Positions 32,498-42,061 are shown, counted from the first letter of the stretch. The stretch is DNA of 64,000 bases from Paenibacillus sp. FSL K6-3182 (GCF_037976325.1 NZ_CP150265.1:5655001-5719000); one strand, 5' to 3'. Program-made: numbers and translations. The notes: generated by a model from the letters alone, not told the origin.

Positions 32498-33388
32498 TTA
32501 ATCCTCAACATTTCTTACATCTACAGATACATGCAATATTTGCTCACCCGTGCCTCTATATACACCTTTAACCGGAACAATATCTTTATAATCCCGCCCG
32601 TGCCCAAGCTTTACATAACGCTCTCCAACAGGATCAACGTTAGTTGGATCAAAGCTGCACCAGCCGAGTCCGGGTACAAACGCTTCAACCCAAGCATGCG
32701 AAGCTTGCTCGAAATCAGCGCTTCCTCCCTGCAAATCACCAACAAAGTGATAGCCGCTTACGTATCTGGCTGGGATGCCAAAAGCTCGGCAGCTTGCGAT
32801 CATTAAATGCGCAAAATCTTGACATACGCCGCGTTTGCTCAAAAACATTTCCGATGTTTTCGTCTTTACATCTGTCGCTTCAGGATCATAAATGAACTCG
32901 CTCCTAATTTTTGTAGACAGCGCGCTTAGCCAATCGAGAACGCTGGCTTGACTACTTGAGCTTGTGCTCAAAATTTCACCAGCAAATTGTTCTACCTCAG
33001 ACGTAACAGCTGTATATTCGGTCGTAAGCAAAAACTCGGTGAAACGGTTGGCAGCTTCATCTGTTCTTAACCAGTTCCATGCCTGCTCTGGTGGTCGCTT
33101 GCTTAAGTATTGTTCACGTTCCTCCGACGTTGGCGCCTGCTTCGTAACAACGGTCATAGATGTTCGAATGGTAAGCCGCTTATGGGGACCATTAACCGAG
33201 AACGCATGAACACGATTGCCAAAATAGTCCTCATAGGTGAACAAAGAGGCATTCGGTTCAATTGAAATCGCTTGCTGGTAACAGGACTGTCTTTCATTAG
33301 TGCTGGGCGTTAGTCTAATTTCATTGACACTGTCCGTCACTGACTCTGCATACTCGTACTGCGTGACATGTGAAATACTGAGCTTCAT
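32498..33388 (-). CDS. Transglutaminase-like protease/peptide-modifying protein
   Basis: 296-aa protein with an N-terminal beta domain (bacterial transglutaminase-like N-terminal, residues about 1-85, starting MKLSISHVTQYEYAE) and a papain-like transglutaminase core. The Cys-His-Asp triad is visible in GVCQDFAHLM, ASHAWVEAF and CSFDPTN. The ATG at 33388 overlaps the stop of the alpha-E gene as ATGA and has GGGGGAGG upstream; a longer frame is rejected. It is the third gene of the ATP-grasp / alpha-E / transglutaminase trio, a widespread set thought to make or cleave amide bonds. The physiological product is not established. Confidence 0.88.
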   Translation of the reverse strand: MKLSISHVTQYEYAESVTDSVNEIRLTPSTNERQSCYQQAISIEPNASLFTYEDYFGNRVHAFSVNGPHKRLTIRTSMTVVTKQAPTSEEREQYLSKRPPEQAWNWLRTDEAANRFTEFLLTTEYTAVTSEVEQFAGEILSTSSSSQASVLDWLSALSTKIRSEFIYDPEATDVKTKTSEMFLSKRGVCQDFAHLMIASCRAFGIPARYVSGYHFVGDLQGGSADFEQASHAWVEAFVPGLGWCSFDPTNVDPVGERYVKLGHGRDYKDIVPVKGVYRGTGEQILHVSVDVRNVED

Positions 33389-34380
33389 GCGCTTGCCTCC
33401 CCCATACGAAAAAAGGTTTTGGCAAAAGCCATCCCAAGCTGCTGACAAGCATCCAGCAAATGAGCAACGATCGTTCCATTCCGATCAATGACCATATCCT
33501 CTCGCTCAAGACACGCCAAATCCGCTTTCACCTTGCTTACTTGGCGGATGACTTTCTCATGTGCGGTGCGAAGCTGTTTATCCTGCAGTTCAATATGCCG
33601 CATATGTTCATCGAGGGTATGCAGTGCAAAATGAAGAGACCGCGGAAACACGCCATTAAGAACTACAAATTCAACGATCGATTCCACAGAGATGCCATCA
33701 GCATAATAACGACGAAACGCTTGATAGCCGCTAACCGAGCGCAGTACGGCCTGCAAATAAGGATATGCCCTTGCATTGTCCCAATCCTCGCCGCTAGCTG
33801 CGTTGCCCACTGCCTTAATGATGCGCAGCGTATTCTCAGAGCGCTCCAAGTATCGCCCGCATTCAATGAAATGCCATTCATTTTCCCTTGGCATGACGGA
33901 TTGGCTGACCCCTTGAAAAAGCGCCGTCCATTCCTTGATTCTTCCGAAAAACAAATGTGGAGATTCACGCAGCAAATCATCCGGCTGCTTCTCCCGCAGC
34001 CACAAATAAAAAGCATTTGTTGCATCCCACATTTCACTTGGCACCTTCTCGCGCAATGTACGAAGATTGCCGCGAGCATGACTGACGCAGGAAACCAAAG
34101 AGTTTGGATTATCACGATCAAGCGTCGTGTAGAACAGAACATCACGTTCATTGTAGCTGCTATATTGCTGTTCATAAGCTTCTCGGCTGCCAAGAGCATC
34201 GACGATTCTTGCCCATTTCGAATAAGACACCATCTCATCGCCCTCCAGCTTTCCTTTTAGGCTTGGCGTGTCGTCGTCAACCTGCAGGTGGTAATGAACA
34301 TCAATTAATCTAGCATGATTCTCAGCACGCTCCATGTAGCGCCCTATCCAAAACAACGCTTCTGCATTCCGGTTCAGCAT
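33385..34380 (-). CDS. Alpha-E domain protein (DUF403)
   Basis: 331-aa all-helical protein of the alpha-E (formerly DUF403) family. N-terminus MLNRNAEALFWIGRYMERAENHARLIDV is the family hallmark, and a second copy of the theme, WHFIECGRYLERSENTLRI, occurs near residue 170. It lies 18 bases after the ATP-grasp gene and overlaps the transglutaminase-like start by four bases, so the three are one tightly coupled operon. Comparative genomics ties alpha-E proteins to circularly permuted ATP-grasp ligases; its own activity is unknown. Confidence 0.9.
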   Translation of the reverse strand: MLNRNAEALFWIGRYMERAENHARLIDVHYHLQVDDDTPSLKGKLEGDEMVSYSKWARIVDALGSREAYEQQYSSYNERDVLFYTTLDRDNPNSLVSCVSHARGNLRTLREKVPSEMWDATNAFYLWLREKQPDDLLRESPHLFFGRIKEWTALFQGVSQSVMPRENEWHFIECGRYLERSENTLRIIKAVGNAASGEDWDNARAYPYLQAVLRSVSGYQAFRRYYADGISVESIVEFVVLNGVFPRSLHFALHTLDEHMRHIELQDKQLRTAHEKVIRQVSKVKADLACLEREDMVIDRNGTIVAHLLDACQQLGMAFAKTFFRMGEASA

Positions 34381-34398
34381 AGCAATCCCTCCTGTTAA

Positions 34399-35856
34399 TT
34401 ATCGTTTTAGGACCCACGTATCCTTGACTCCGCCGCCCTGAGAAGAGTTGACCACAAGTGAACCTTCCTTCATCGCAACACGTGTTAAACCGCCCGGAAT
34501 GACATGAGTCTCTTCACCCATCAAAGCAAATGCGCGCAAATCAATATGCCGGGGCGTCATGCCGCCATTCACCATAACCGGCGCTCGCGAGAGCTTCATC
34601 GTCGTCTGGGCGATATATCGCTCAGGTTCCCGCTTAATAGCTTCAGCAAATGCATGAATCTCGGGCAGGGAAGCGCTTGGACCAATCAACATGCCATAGC
34701 CTCCCGAAAGCGATGTCTCCTTCACAACGAGCTGATCCAAGTGTTCCAGCACGTAATCACGTTCCTCCTTGCGCGTTAAAATGTACGTTGGAACGTTATG
34801 CAAAAGAGGCTCTTCTCCCAAATAGTAACGAATCATGTCTGGAACATACGCATAAACGGCTTTATCGTCCGCCACGCCTGTTCCTGGCGCATTGGCGATC
34901 GCTACATTTCCGGCACGATAAGCGTTCATGAGTCCAGGTACACCAAGGAAGGAATCCGGCTGAAAGGCAAGCGGATCAAGAAAATCATCATCGATGCGTC
35001 GATAAATAACATCCACTTGACGAAGTCCGCGCAAATCACGCAAATAAATTTTGTGGTCTTTGTATACGAGGTCCCTGCCTTCAACGAGGTGAATGCCCAT
35101 CTGCTGCGCCAAAAAGGTATGTTCATAATAAGCTGAATTATAAGCACCAGGAGTGAGCAGCACGATCAAGGGGTCACGCTTGCCGCTTGGAGAAAGCGCG
35201 CGAAGTGAGCTTAGAAAACAATTTAAGCTGCGGTCAATACTTTGTACTGAACTTGATAAATACAAATCATGAAATAGCTCATTCATTAACGTTCTGCCTT
35301 TAAACAAATAAGAAAAGCCTGATGGAGATCGCAAATTATCCTCCAGCACATAATATCGGCCCTTCTCATCACGAATCAAATCAATGCCCGATGCTGTAAT
35401 ATATACACCGCCTGGAACATGTAGACCAGCCATTTCAGGCCGAAAATAAGTATTTGAAACAATCATTTTACGAGGAATGATACCATCTGCTACAATTTTT
35501 TGTCCGTGATATACATCATGAAGGAATGCATTCAAAGCTTTGATTCGCTGCCTTACTCCTCGGTCAACGCCATCCCATTCATGCTTCGGTATGACGCGAG
35601 GGATATAATCGAACGGAATCGTTCGCTCAAGCGGCTCATTTTGCGCACCGCTGTACAGCGTGAAGGTAATTCCCTCCTCCATCATTCTTTGATTAATCGC
35701 GTTTTGCCGGACTGCAAGCTCAGTTGGATTCATTCTTCCGAATAATCGATGAACGCTTTCGTAGTGGTCACGAACTGAAAAGTCCTTATCGAACATTTCA
35801 TCGTAAAAGGTCTGAGCATCGTAATATTGCGATTGCGACTGTTTGGCCGTCGACAT
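34399..35856 (-). CDS. Circularly permuted ATP-grasp type 2 family protein
   Basis: 485-aa predicted amide ligase (DUF404/407 family). RKMIVSNTYFRPEMAGLHVP and GRYYVLEDNLRSPSGFSYL carry ATP-grasp metal and nucleotide contacts, and LVVKETSLSGGYGML plus HIDLRAFAL mark the permuted half. It should join a carboxylate to an amine using ATP. ATG 35856 follows AAGGAGG by eight bases; a start six codons earlier would contain the RBS. First gene of the trio with alpha-E and transglutaminase-like partners; upstream gap 35857-36028 should hold the promoter. Confidence 0.9.
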   Translation of the reverse strand: MSTAKQSQSQYYDAQTFYDEMFDKDFSVRDHYESVHRLFGRMNPTELAVRQNAINQRMMEEGITFTLYSGAQNEPLERTIPFDYIPRVIPKHEWDGVDRGVRQRIKALNAFLHDVYHGQKIVADGIIPRKMIVSNTYFRPEMAGLHVPGGVYITASGIDLIRDEKGRYYVLEDNLRSPSGFSYLFKGRTLMNELFHDLYLSSSVQSIDRSLNCFLSSLRALSPSGKRDPLIVLLTPGAYNSAYYEHTFLAQQMGIHLVEGRDLVYKDHKIYLRDLRGLRQVDVIYRRIDDDFLDPLAFQPDSFLGVPGLMNAYRAGNVAIANAPGTGVADDKAVYAYVPDMIRYYLGEEPLLHNVPTYILTRKEERDYVLEHLDQLVVKETSLSGGYGMLIGPSASLPEIHAFAEAIKREPERYIAQTTMKLSRAPVMVNGGMTPRHIDLRAFALMGEETHVIPGGLTRVAMKEGSLVVNSSQGGGVKDTWVLKR

Positions 35857-36028
35857 GACAACCGCCTCCTTCATGATGGCCGCTATACCAGTTTGGTACT
35901 AGCTAGGTGAATATTCGATCAATTTTGTTGATTTAACGTTAAAAAACTTAACATTAAATCCATATTTATATCGGAATGTTAGGATAATCATACTAAATTC
36001 TGAATATTGTGTCAACTTATATAACACG

Positions 36029-36066
36029 AAAGCAGGAACCCTCAAGTGAGAGAATTCCTGCTTTTT
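36029..36066 (-). terminator. Terminator after globin-coupled sensor gene
   Basis: AAAGCAGGAA and TTCCTGCTTT arms with T/A tracts either side; it can work in both directions. Confidence 0.75.
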
Positions 36067-36080
36067 CTGAGCTGCATTTC

Positions 36081-37088
36081 CTATTCGGATTGGTTTAATT
36101 GCTGTAAATCCTTTGTAACTTTATCAACCATATTAACGAATGAAGCCAGTTCTTGGGATCGAGCTGCTTGATTACGGGCCTCAACCGAGGTTTGCTCCGA
36201 TTCAAGGCGCACTGCGGATAGCTTCTTATCGATTTCCTCAAGCTTTGACTGTATCCCTTCAAGTGCGTTTCTTGATGAAGCGGCCAGCTTGCGCACTTCA
36301 TTCGCAACAACCTCGAAGCCTCTCCCATTTTCGCCAGCTCTCGCAGCTTCTATCGCAGCATTAAGACCTAACAAATGCGTCTGATCCGATATGCCTCGAA
36401 TCAAAGTTCCCATTTCGTTAATGCCTTCAAGCTCTTCACGAAGCTCACCTAATAGTGTATGCGTCTTATCCTGAGATTGCGAAGTCGAAATCGCAGTTGC
36501 CGCTATCGATTGTGCACCCTCGTCCAATTCAAACATAAGTGAAGCAAGCTCCTGCACAGCACTCGTAACAGTCGTCAGCATGATGGAACGATTGTCCGCC
36601 AGCTCTTGAATCTTTTTCTGTTCATGCTGATTGTAAGCTTCAAGCACGAATTGCGAGTCCAGATTGAACAATTTCGTCAAAGCATGCACAACATCCTTCC
36701 AGCGTTCAGGAAGAACTCTTTTCAGTACGTTTGTCGATATGTCCAGATAAGTCATATATGTACCCAAATACCAGTCCGTCGTCAGTCCAATTCGGGAATG
36801 GACAGCGCCTATTTTTATGCGGTTATCAATGTAAGCTTGGTCGATTACCCCCTCGGTAAGCGACATGTAATACCATATCTGCGTTTCCTTCAAACGTTCA
36901 ATGGTGCTTACATTAGAAATAATAGCTACAAGCTCCGGCTGCTGGCCTATAGTTTCATAAAACCGGTCGACCACTTCATGGACAATATTTTGAAAAATGG
37001 GCTTGCATTCCGCTAAAATCTTGAGATCCTGCTCCGTAATACCCGTGTATTCAATCTGCTTCTTGCGCTCTGCTGATAAATTAATCAA
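36081..37088 (-). CDS. Globin-coupled sensor, HemAT-like, short signalling domain
   Basis: 335-aa soluble protein. Residues about 10-165 are a protoglobin-type sensor ([34 protein letters not shown] with the likely proximal haem His). The rest is a short chemoreceptor-type coiled coil whose tip is intact: [20 protein letters not shown] and [15 protein letters not shown]. Bacillus HemAT has about 430 residues; the helical arms here are roughly 70 residues each, leaving little room for methylation helices. Start is TTG ten bases after GGAG. It probably senses O2 or another gas, but whether it drives chemotaxis is uncertain. Confidence 0.88.
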   Translation of the reverse strand: MINLSAERKKQIEYTGITEQDLKILAECKPIFQNIVHEVVDRFYETIGQQPELVAIISNVSTIERLKETQIWYYMSLTEGVIDQAYIDNRIKIGAVHSRIGLTTDWYLGTYMTYLDISTNVLKRVLPERWKDVVHALTKLFNLDSQFVLEAYNQHEQKKIQELADNRSIMLTTVTSAVQELASLMFELDEGAQSIAATAISTSQSQDKTHTLLGELREELEGINEMGTLIRGISDQTHLLGLNAAIEAARAGENGRGFEVVANEVRKLAASSRNALEGIQSKLEEIDKKLSAVRLESEQTSVEARNQAARSQELASFVNMVDKVTKDLQQLNQSE

Positions 37089-37201
37089 AATAGCCCGACT
37101 CCTTCGGTATATAGTAGACCACTATTACCTATTATATCGGAAAATATTCAAGAAACAGTATGATCATCTCAAATTCTTTTTAAACCTACAGGAAGAAAAG
37201 A

Positions 37202-37232
37202 AAAGCCGATAGACAAATGTCTATCAGCTTCT
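37202..37232 (-). terminator. Terminator after prkA
   Basis: GATAGACA and TGTCTATC arms, extended by AGC/GCT, close to the prkA stop at 37253; on the minus strand the sequence ends CTTTTCTTTTC. Confidence 0.65.
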
Positions 37233-37252
37233 CTAATAATCAGGCCAATCAT

Positions 37253-39148
37253 TTATCGATTAAGCAGGCTTCCTACATAACGGAGCAATTCATTTGAACA
37301 TACCGAGCAGTAGCTATGCTCATCCATAAGACGTTTCGTTACTTCATTAATTCGCTTCAATTGACTCTCATCCGGTGTTTTTGTAGACGTCGTTATTTTC
37401 ACAATATCCTTCAGATCAGCGAACAGCTTCTTCTCGACGGCTTCGCGCAACCGCTCATGACTCGTGAAATCAAACTTTTTCCCTTTCCGCGAATAAGACG
37501 AGATTCGAATCAAAATCTCTTCGCGGAACGCTTTTTTCGCATTTTCGGAGACGCCAATTTGCTCCTCGATGGAACGCATGAGGCGCTCATCCGGATCCAT
37601 CTCTTCGCCTGTCAGCGGATCTTTAATTTTTGCCCAGTTGCAATACGATTCAATATTATCCAAGTAATTTTCAAATAAAGTGCGGGCAGATTCTTCATAG
37701 GAATATACGAATGCCTTCTGAATTTCTTTTTTCGCGAGCAGATCGTATTCCTTGCGGGCCACCGAGATGAAATTCAAGTAGCGCTCACGCTCATCCTTCG
37801 TAATGGATGGATGGTGATCCAATCCTTCCTTAAGCGCACGCAAAACATCAAGCGCATTAATACATTGTGTATCCTGCTTAATAAGCGCGCTGGAAATTCG
37901 GTTAATGACGTAGCGCGGATCAATACCTGTCATGCCTTCCTCTAAGTATTCGTTTTGCATTTCCTTCAAATCTGCTTCCTTGAACCCTTCTACTTCCTCG
38001 CCGTCGTACATCCGCATTTTCTTCACAAGATCCATGCCTTGCTTCTTCGTTTCCTTCAGCCTCGTTAAGATGGAGAAGATGGCAGCAGCACGCAGCGCAT
38101 GCGGTGCGATATGGATATGGCGCATATCGCTTTGTGCGATTAGCTTCTTATAAATTTTTTCTTCGTCGGACACTCGCAAATTGTAAGGGACCGGCATAAC
38201 GATCATCCTGGAATGCAAGGCCTCATTTTTCTTATTGCTTATGAACGATTTGTACTCCGATTCATTCGTATGAGCAATAATAAGCTCATCCGCGCTGATC
38301 AAAGCGAATCGGCCTGCTTTAAAGTTGCCTTCCTGCGTCAGTGAGAGCAAGTTCCATAAAAACTTCTCATCACACTTGAGCATTTCTTGAAATTCCATCA
38401 ATCCGCGATTTGCCTTATTAAGCTCACCGTCAAAACGATAGGCACGAGGATCGGATTCAGATCCATACTCCGTTATCGTCGAGAAATCGATGCTTCCTGT
38501 AAGATCGGCGATATCTTGTGACTTCGGATCGGATGGGCTGAATGTGCCAATACCAACTCGGTTATCCTCAGAAATAAACACCCGCTCAACGAGTACGTTT
38601 TCAATATCGCCGCTGTATTCCGTCGTAAGCCTCATTTGGCATGAAGGGCATAGATTCCCTTCAATTCGAACACTGAGCTCTTTTTCAATATCAAGCCGAA
38701 GCTCATGGGGAATAAGATGAAGCGGATCCTCATGCATCGGGCAGCCTTTAATCGCATAAACGGCTCCACGCTCAGTTCTGGAAAATTTCTCAAGACCTTT
38801 TTTGAGCATCGTAACGATCGTGGACTTTCCTCCGCTGACCGGACCCATTAACAATAGAATCCGTTTACGAACCTCCAGCCTGCGAGCTGATGAATGGAAA
38901 TATTCTTCAACCAGCTTCTCCACCGCACGATCCAGCCCAAAAATTTCTTGATCAAAAAATTTATACTGCTTGTTGCCGCCAACATCTTCCACCCCATGAG
39001 ATTCAATCATTTCATAAACGCGAGAATGTGCTGTCATGGCCGGGGACGGGTCCTTCCTTAACAAATCAACGTAATCCTTGAATGTTCCTGTCCAAGCAAG
39101 TTTCTCGCTCTCAGCCTGATACTCCGATATTCGCTTGAAAATGTCCAT
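37253..39148 (-). CDS. prkA: PrkA family serine protein kinase (AAA+-like)
   Basis: 631 aa from the chosen ATG 39148 (GGGAGGAGG upstream), exactly the length of Bacillus subtilis PrkA. N-terminal MDIFKRISEYQAESEKLAW is the family hallmark. P-loop MGPVSGGKSTIV and sensor region FALISADELIIAHTNESEY place it in the AAA+ PrkA group. CPMHEDPLHLIPHELR and CPSCQMRLTTEY are further conserved patches. In Bacillus PrkA is made in sporulation (sigma-E) and affects spore development. The usual companions yhbH and spoVR are not adjacent here; HemAT-like gene follows after a terminator. Confidence 0.95.
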   Translation of the reverse strand: MDIFKRISEYQAESEKLAWTGTFKDYVDLLRKDPSPAMTAHSRVYEMIESHGVEDVGGNKQYKFFDQEIFGLDRAVEKLVEEYFHSSARRLEVRKRILLLMGPVSGGKSTIVTMLKKGLEKFSRTERGAVYAIKGCPMHEDPLHLIPHELRLDIEKELSVRIEGNLCPSCQMRLTTEYSGDIENVLVERVFISEDNRVGIGTFSPSDPKSQDIADLTGSIDFSTITEYGSESDPRAYRFDGELNKANRGLMEFQEMLKCDEKFLWNLLSLTQEGNFKAGRFALISADELIIAHTNESEYKSFISNKKNEALHSRMIVMPVPYNLRVSDEEKIYKKLIAQSDMRHIHIAPHALRAAAIFSILTRLKETKKQGMDLVKKMRMYDGEEVEGFKEADLKEMQNEYLEEGMTGIDPRYVINRISSALIKQDTQCINALDVLRALKEGLDHHPSITKDERERYLNFISVARKEYDLLAKKEIQKAFVYSYEESARTLFENYLDNIESYCNWAKIKDPLTGEEMDPDERLMRSIEEQIGVSENAKKAFREEILIRISSYSRKGKKFDFTSHERLREAVEKKLFADLKDIVKITTSTKTPDESQLKRINEVTKRLMDEHSYCSVCSNELLRYVGSLLNR

Positions 39149-39390
39149 ACCGTGCCTCCTCCCATCGCTTCCGCATTCCACTTATCATTCTACGCCCGGG
39201 ATTTGTCTCTAGACGCTCTATCGAGTGGTGCCAACTTTTATTGAGGTATTACATTCCTATGCTTATTCGAGGAGATAATTGCACACTATTTTTGTCCTTC
39301 ATCCATCAAAAAACGACAAGTGCGCAAAATCCTTTGTTATAATGATTCATAAGCATCAATGGAAATGAACGTGGAGAGGAGTTAGTAAAC

Positions 39391-40116
39391 GTGGCAGTAG
39401 CACGCGAAGAAGAGCTCTACAAACCTATAAAAAAGTATTATGAGCAGCTTGGGTATGCGGTAAAAAGCGAGGTCCTTCATTGCGATTTGGTCGCTATTCA
39501 TCCTGAGCGAGCCGATACGATAATTGTCGAAATGAAAAAAACATTCAATCTCGCCTTGCTTTTGCAAGGGGTTGAACGTCTTCGATTAAATAGCCATGTC
39601 GTGCTGGCGGTTGAACGCAATCGAACGAAAAGCGGAGCGCACAACCAGCGCTTTGGCGATTTGACTGAACTGTGCCGAATGCTAGGACTCGGTTTTATGA
39701 CCGTCACCTTCTATAAAACAAAGCCGCCGGTCATCGATTGGTTATGTCAGCCAGGCGATCCACCGCTGCGCGGAGTAAGGCGCAAGAAGCAAGCACAGCT
39801 GCTGACCGAGTTTAAGGAGCGCAGCGGCGACTATAACGTCGGCGGCAGTACAGGTCGCAAGCTTGTTACAGCATACCGCGAGAAGGCTCTGCGCTGTGCT
39901 TATGCGCTTCACACCTCGGGACCACTAGCGCCGCGCGAGGTCGCAGCCATTACTGGCTATAGACGCAGCGGCGAAACGCTGCGCAGCAATTATTACGGCT
40001 GGTTCGATCGCATTGAACGCGGCAAATACAGCCTGCGCCCTGAGGGCGCGGCTGCATTATCTGAATATAGCAATGTTATCGCTGAATGGTCAGCATCGGT
40101 TAGCTCCGCCCCGTAA
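39391..40116 (+). CDS. DUF2161 family, PD-(D/E)xK nuclease-like protein
   Basis: 241-aa cytoplasmic protein. The N-terminal half has a restriction-endonuclease-like core: Asp in LHCDLVAIHP, then VEMKKTFN as the ExK catalytic pair. The C-terminal half (about 150-235) contains a helix-turn-helix-like part (APREVAAITGYRRSGETLRS, GWFDRIERGKYSL). It is annotated in related genomes as a putative PD-(D/E)xK phosphodiesterase. Start is GTG nine bases after GAGAGGAG. Its 3' end overlaps the convergent aminotransferase gene by 17 bases. Cellular role unknown. Confidence 0.8.
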   Translation: MAVAREEELYKPIKKYYEQLGYAVKSEVLHCDLVAIHPERADTIIVEMKKTFNLALLLQGVERLRLNSHVVLAVERNRTKSGAHNQRFGDLTELCRMLGLGFMTVTFYKTKPPVIDWLCQPGDPPLRGVRRKKQAQLLTEFKERSGDYNVGGSTGRKLVTAYREKALRCAYALHTSGPLAPREVAAITGYRRSGETLRSNYYGWFDRIERGKYSLRPEGAAALSEYSNVIAEWSASVSSAP

Positions 40117-41296
40117 ATTCGCCGATCGCTTCAACAAACCGCAATACGCCTTGTTCTGTACGCGCTCCTGTATTATACGTGTAATTCAACCTTGCAGTGT
40201 TGCGCTGTGGATGATCGGCATAGAAAGAGCTGCCCGGCACAAACGCAACCCCTTTTTGAACCGCACACCGCAGGAGCGCCTCTGCATCCAAACCGTCAGG
40301 CAGCTCCAGCCATAGGAACATGCCGCCTTTCGGTTTTACCCAAGTGACGCCCTCTATTGCCTGGCGCTCAAGGAGACCATGCATCTCAAGCATACGCTCG
40401 CCGTATGACTTTGAGATAAGACGGATATGACCATCGAGATCAAACCCTTTAAGCAATTGACTTAATATTTGTTGATCGATCGTACTCGAGTGAAGATCGG
40501 CAGCTTGCTTAGCTTTGGCTACCATGTTGATGACTTCACTGTCTCCGATAGCCCAACCTGACCGCAGCGCAGGTGCTACCGTTTTAGAAAACGTACTCGT
40601 ATAAAATACCGCGCCGCCCTCTACTTGTCCTTCTAATGAGAACAATGTAGGGAATTGCTCGCTCTCATCAAATTTTATGTCACCATAAGGATCATCTTCA
40701 ATAATTGGCATTTCGTTTTGCTTGCAGAGAGCAAGTATTTTCTTCCTTCGCTCAACGCTCCATACACGTCCCGTTGGATTGCCGAATGTCGGAACAGCAT
40801 AAAGCAGCTTCGGACGATACTCGCGAATAAGACGCTCTGCATCCTCAGGAATGATTCCATGCTCATCACTCTCCGCTGCCACTACCTTTAAACCATGAAG
40901 AGCAAATACTTGCAAGCTTGCCAAGTAAGTAGGCTTCTCTACCAAGATTACATCTCCAGGCTCTGTAAGTACGCCAACGAGCAAATCAATCGCCTGCTGC
41001 GATCCTGTCGTCAGAATCATTTGATCTGGATTAACATGCATTTGCTTAACGGCCATCCGCTCACAAAGCTGCTCCCGCAATGGCAAATACCCAGCTGTCA
41101 AACCATACTGCAATGCGCTTGCTCCTGCAGTAAATACTCTATCTGCTGCTTCGCGTACGGCTTGTACGGGGAACAGCTCCTCAGCTGGAAGTCCTCCAGC
41201 AAATGAGATCATTTCCTTTCCTTGCGTCAGCTTAAGTATATCCCTAACCGCTGAAGATTTAAGCTCTGATACTCTAGATGAAAAACGATAATTCAT
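40100..41296 (-). CDS. PLP-dependent aminotransferase, fold I (MocR/LysN-like)
   Basis: 398-aa aminotransferase of class I/II. The PLP lysine is in YTSTFSKTVAPALRSGW; TGSQQAID contacts the cofactor phosphate, and PTFGNPTGRVWS and EDDPYGDIKFDE are the usual Asn and Asp/Tyr sites. It resembles 2-aminoadipate or multi-substrate aromatic/branched-chain transaminases. ATG 41296 (MNYRFSS) follows GAGGAGGAG; the frame extends seven codons further without better support. No helix-turn-helix is attached, so it is not a full MocR regulator. Substrate cannot be fixed from sequence. Confidence 0.9.
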   Translation of the reverse strand: MNYRFSSRVSELKSSAVRDILKLTQGKEMISFAGGLPAEELFPVQAVREAADRVFTAGASALQYGLTAGYLPLREQLCERMAVKQMHVNPDQMILTTGSQQAIDLLVGVLTEPGDVILVEKPTYLASLQVFALHGLKVVAAESDEHGIIPEDAERLIREYRPKLLYAVPTFGNPTGRVWSVERRKKILALCKQNEMPIIEDDPYGDIKFDESEQFPTLFSLEGQVEGGAVFYTSTFSKTVAPALRSGWAIGDSEVINMVAKAKQAADLHSSTIDQQILSQLLKGFDLDGHIRLISKSYGERMLEMHGLLERQAIEGVTWVKPKGGMFLWLELPDGLDAEALLRCAVQKGVAFVPGSSFYADHPQRNTARLNYTYNTGARTEQGVLRFVEAIGEFTGRS

Positions 41297-41432
41297 ATTG
41301 ATTGCTCCTCCTCGCAAGCTATATTGCTATGCTTATACTCTCTATGTTAACAATGTGTTCACAACTTTTAAAGTTTTCTTTTTTGCCATCGTTGGTTATA
41401 ATAAAGACAGCATACTTGGAGGTGTCCCACAG

Positions 41433-41525
41433 ATGAACTTTATTATCGTTATGACTGTGTTTGCATTGTTCATTACGGCGATGCTTACCAGCTCTTACAA
41501 TGATGACAAAACAAAAGGACTATAA
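41433..41525 (+). CDS. 30-residue single-helix membrane peptide, unknown
   Basis: Tiny gene: ATG 41433 with GGAGG eight bases upstream, 30 codons, TAA. The product MNFIIVMTVFALFITAMLTS is almost wholly a membrane helix, ended by SYNDDKTKGL. A strong terminator starts 35 bases later. The RBS, helix and terminator support translation. The frame opens upstream to 41298 but without an RBS. No family recognised. Confidence 0.55.
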   Translation: MNFIIVMTVFALFITAMLTSSYNDDKTKGL

Positions 41526-41560
41526 GCCTGCTTTATCCGCTTATAGCCAGCGCAACAAAA

Positions 41561-41611
41561 AAATGAAGCTTCCCGAAGAGCAACAATACTCTTCTCGGGA
41601 AGCTTCATTTC
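41561..41611. terminator. Bidirectional terminator, small peptide / AbrB-like gene
   Basis: AAATGAAGCTTCCCGAAGAG (41561-41580) and the complementary arm at 41591-41610 pair at 18 of 20 positions. Confidence 0.85.
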
Positions 41612-41636
41612 GTTATACAGCATGCAAAAACGCTGA

Positions 41637-41885
41637 TTAGCGTTGCAGAACTGCCATTTCTTCCATACATACACCACAAACATAGCGATCCTTGAAATCA
41701 CGAACTTCAACCATTGAACCGCAAAAAACACACTTTGGACGGTAACGCTCCAAAATGATATGGTCACCTTGGACGAAAATTTCAACGGGATCGCCCTCGT
41801 TCATCAAATAACGTTTACGTAATGATTTTGGAAGTACAATACGTCCGAGTTGGTCCACTTTTCTTACTACACCTGCTGGTTTCAT
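41637..41885 (-). CDS. AbrB/SpoVT-type transition-state regulator with Cys-pair tail
   Basis: 82-aa DNA-binding protein. Residues about 1-50 are a swapped-hairpin AbrB domain (GVVRKVDQLGRIVLPKSLRK, EIFVQGDHIILERY). The tail has two CxxC pairs, CVFCGS and CGVCMEE, 18 residues apart, forming a likely zinc ribbon that Bacillus AbrB lacks. ATG 41885 lies eight bases after AGAGG; a GTG three codons upstream overlaps the RBS. Presumably a growth-phase repressor. The gene stands alone between a terminator and a 176-base AT-rich leader. Confidence 0.9.
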   Translation of the reverse strand: MKPAGVVRKVDQLGRIVLPKSLRKRYLMNEGDPVEIFVQGDHIILERYRPKCVFCGSMVEVRDFKDRYVCGVCMEEMAVLQR

Positions 41886-42061
41886 CACTTTCACCTCTTC
41901 TGTGTCTGGTTTCGCAAGCTATTTTTGAGAAACCTCTGCGTTATAGTCTTTCGATGGCACTTCAGTATTTCCTTCCTAATTTAATAATTTCTTAATATCC
42001 TGCAATAATTCTTTTTATTAGAGCAAAAAAATTCCAAAAAATGAGAAATAAATTAACATTT

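Noticed and set aside
33460..34260. Plus-strand open frame of 266 codons
   Set aside because: Antisense to the alpha-E gene, which has clear family sequence; no RBS and Cys/His/Ile-rich nonsense composition.
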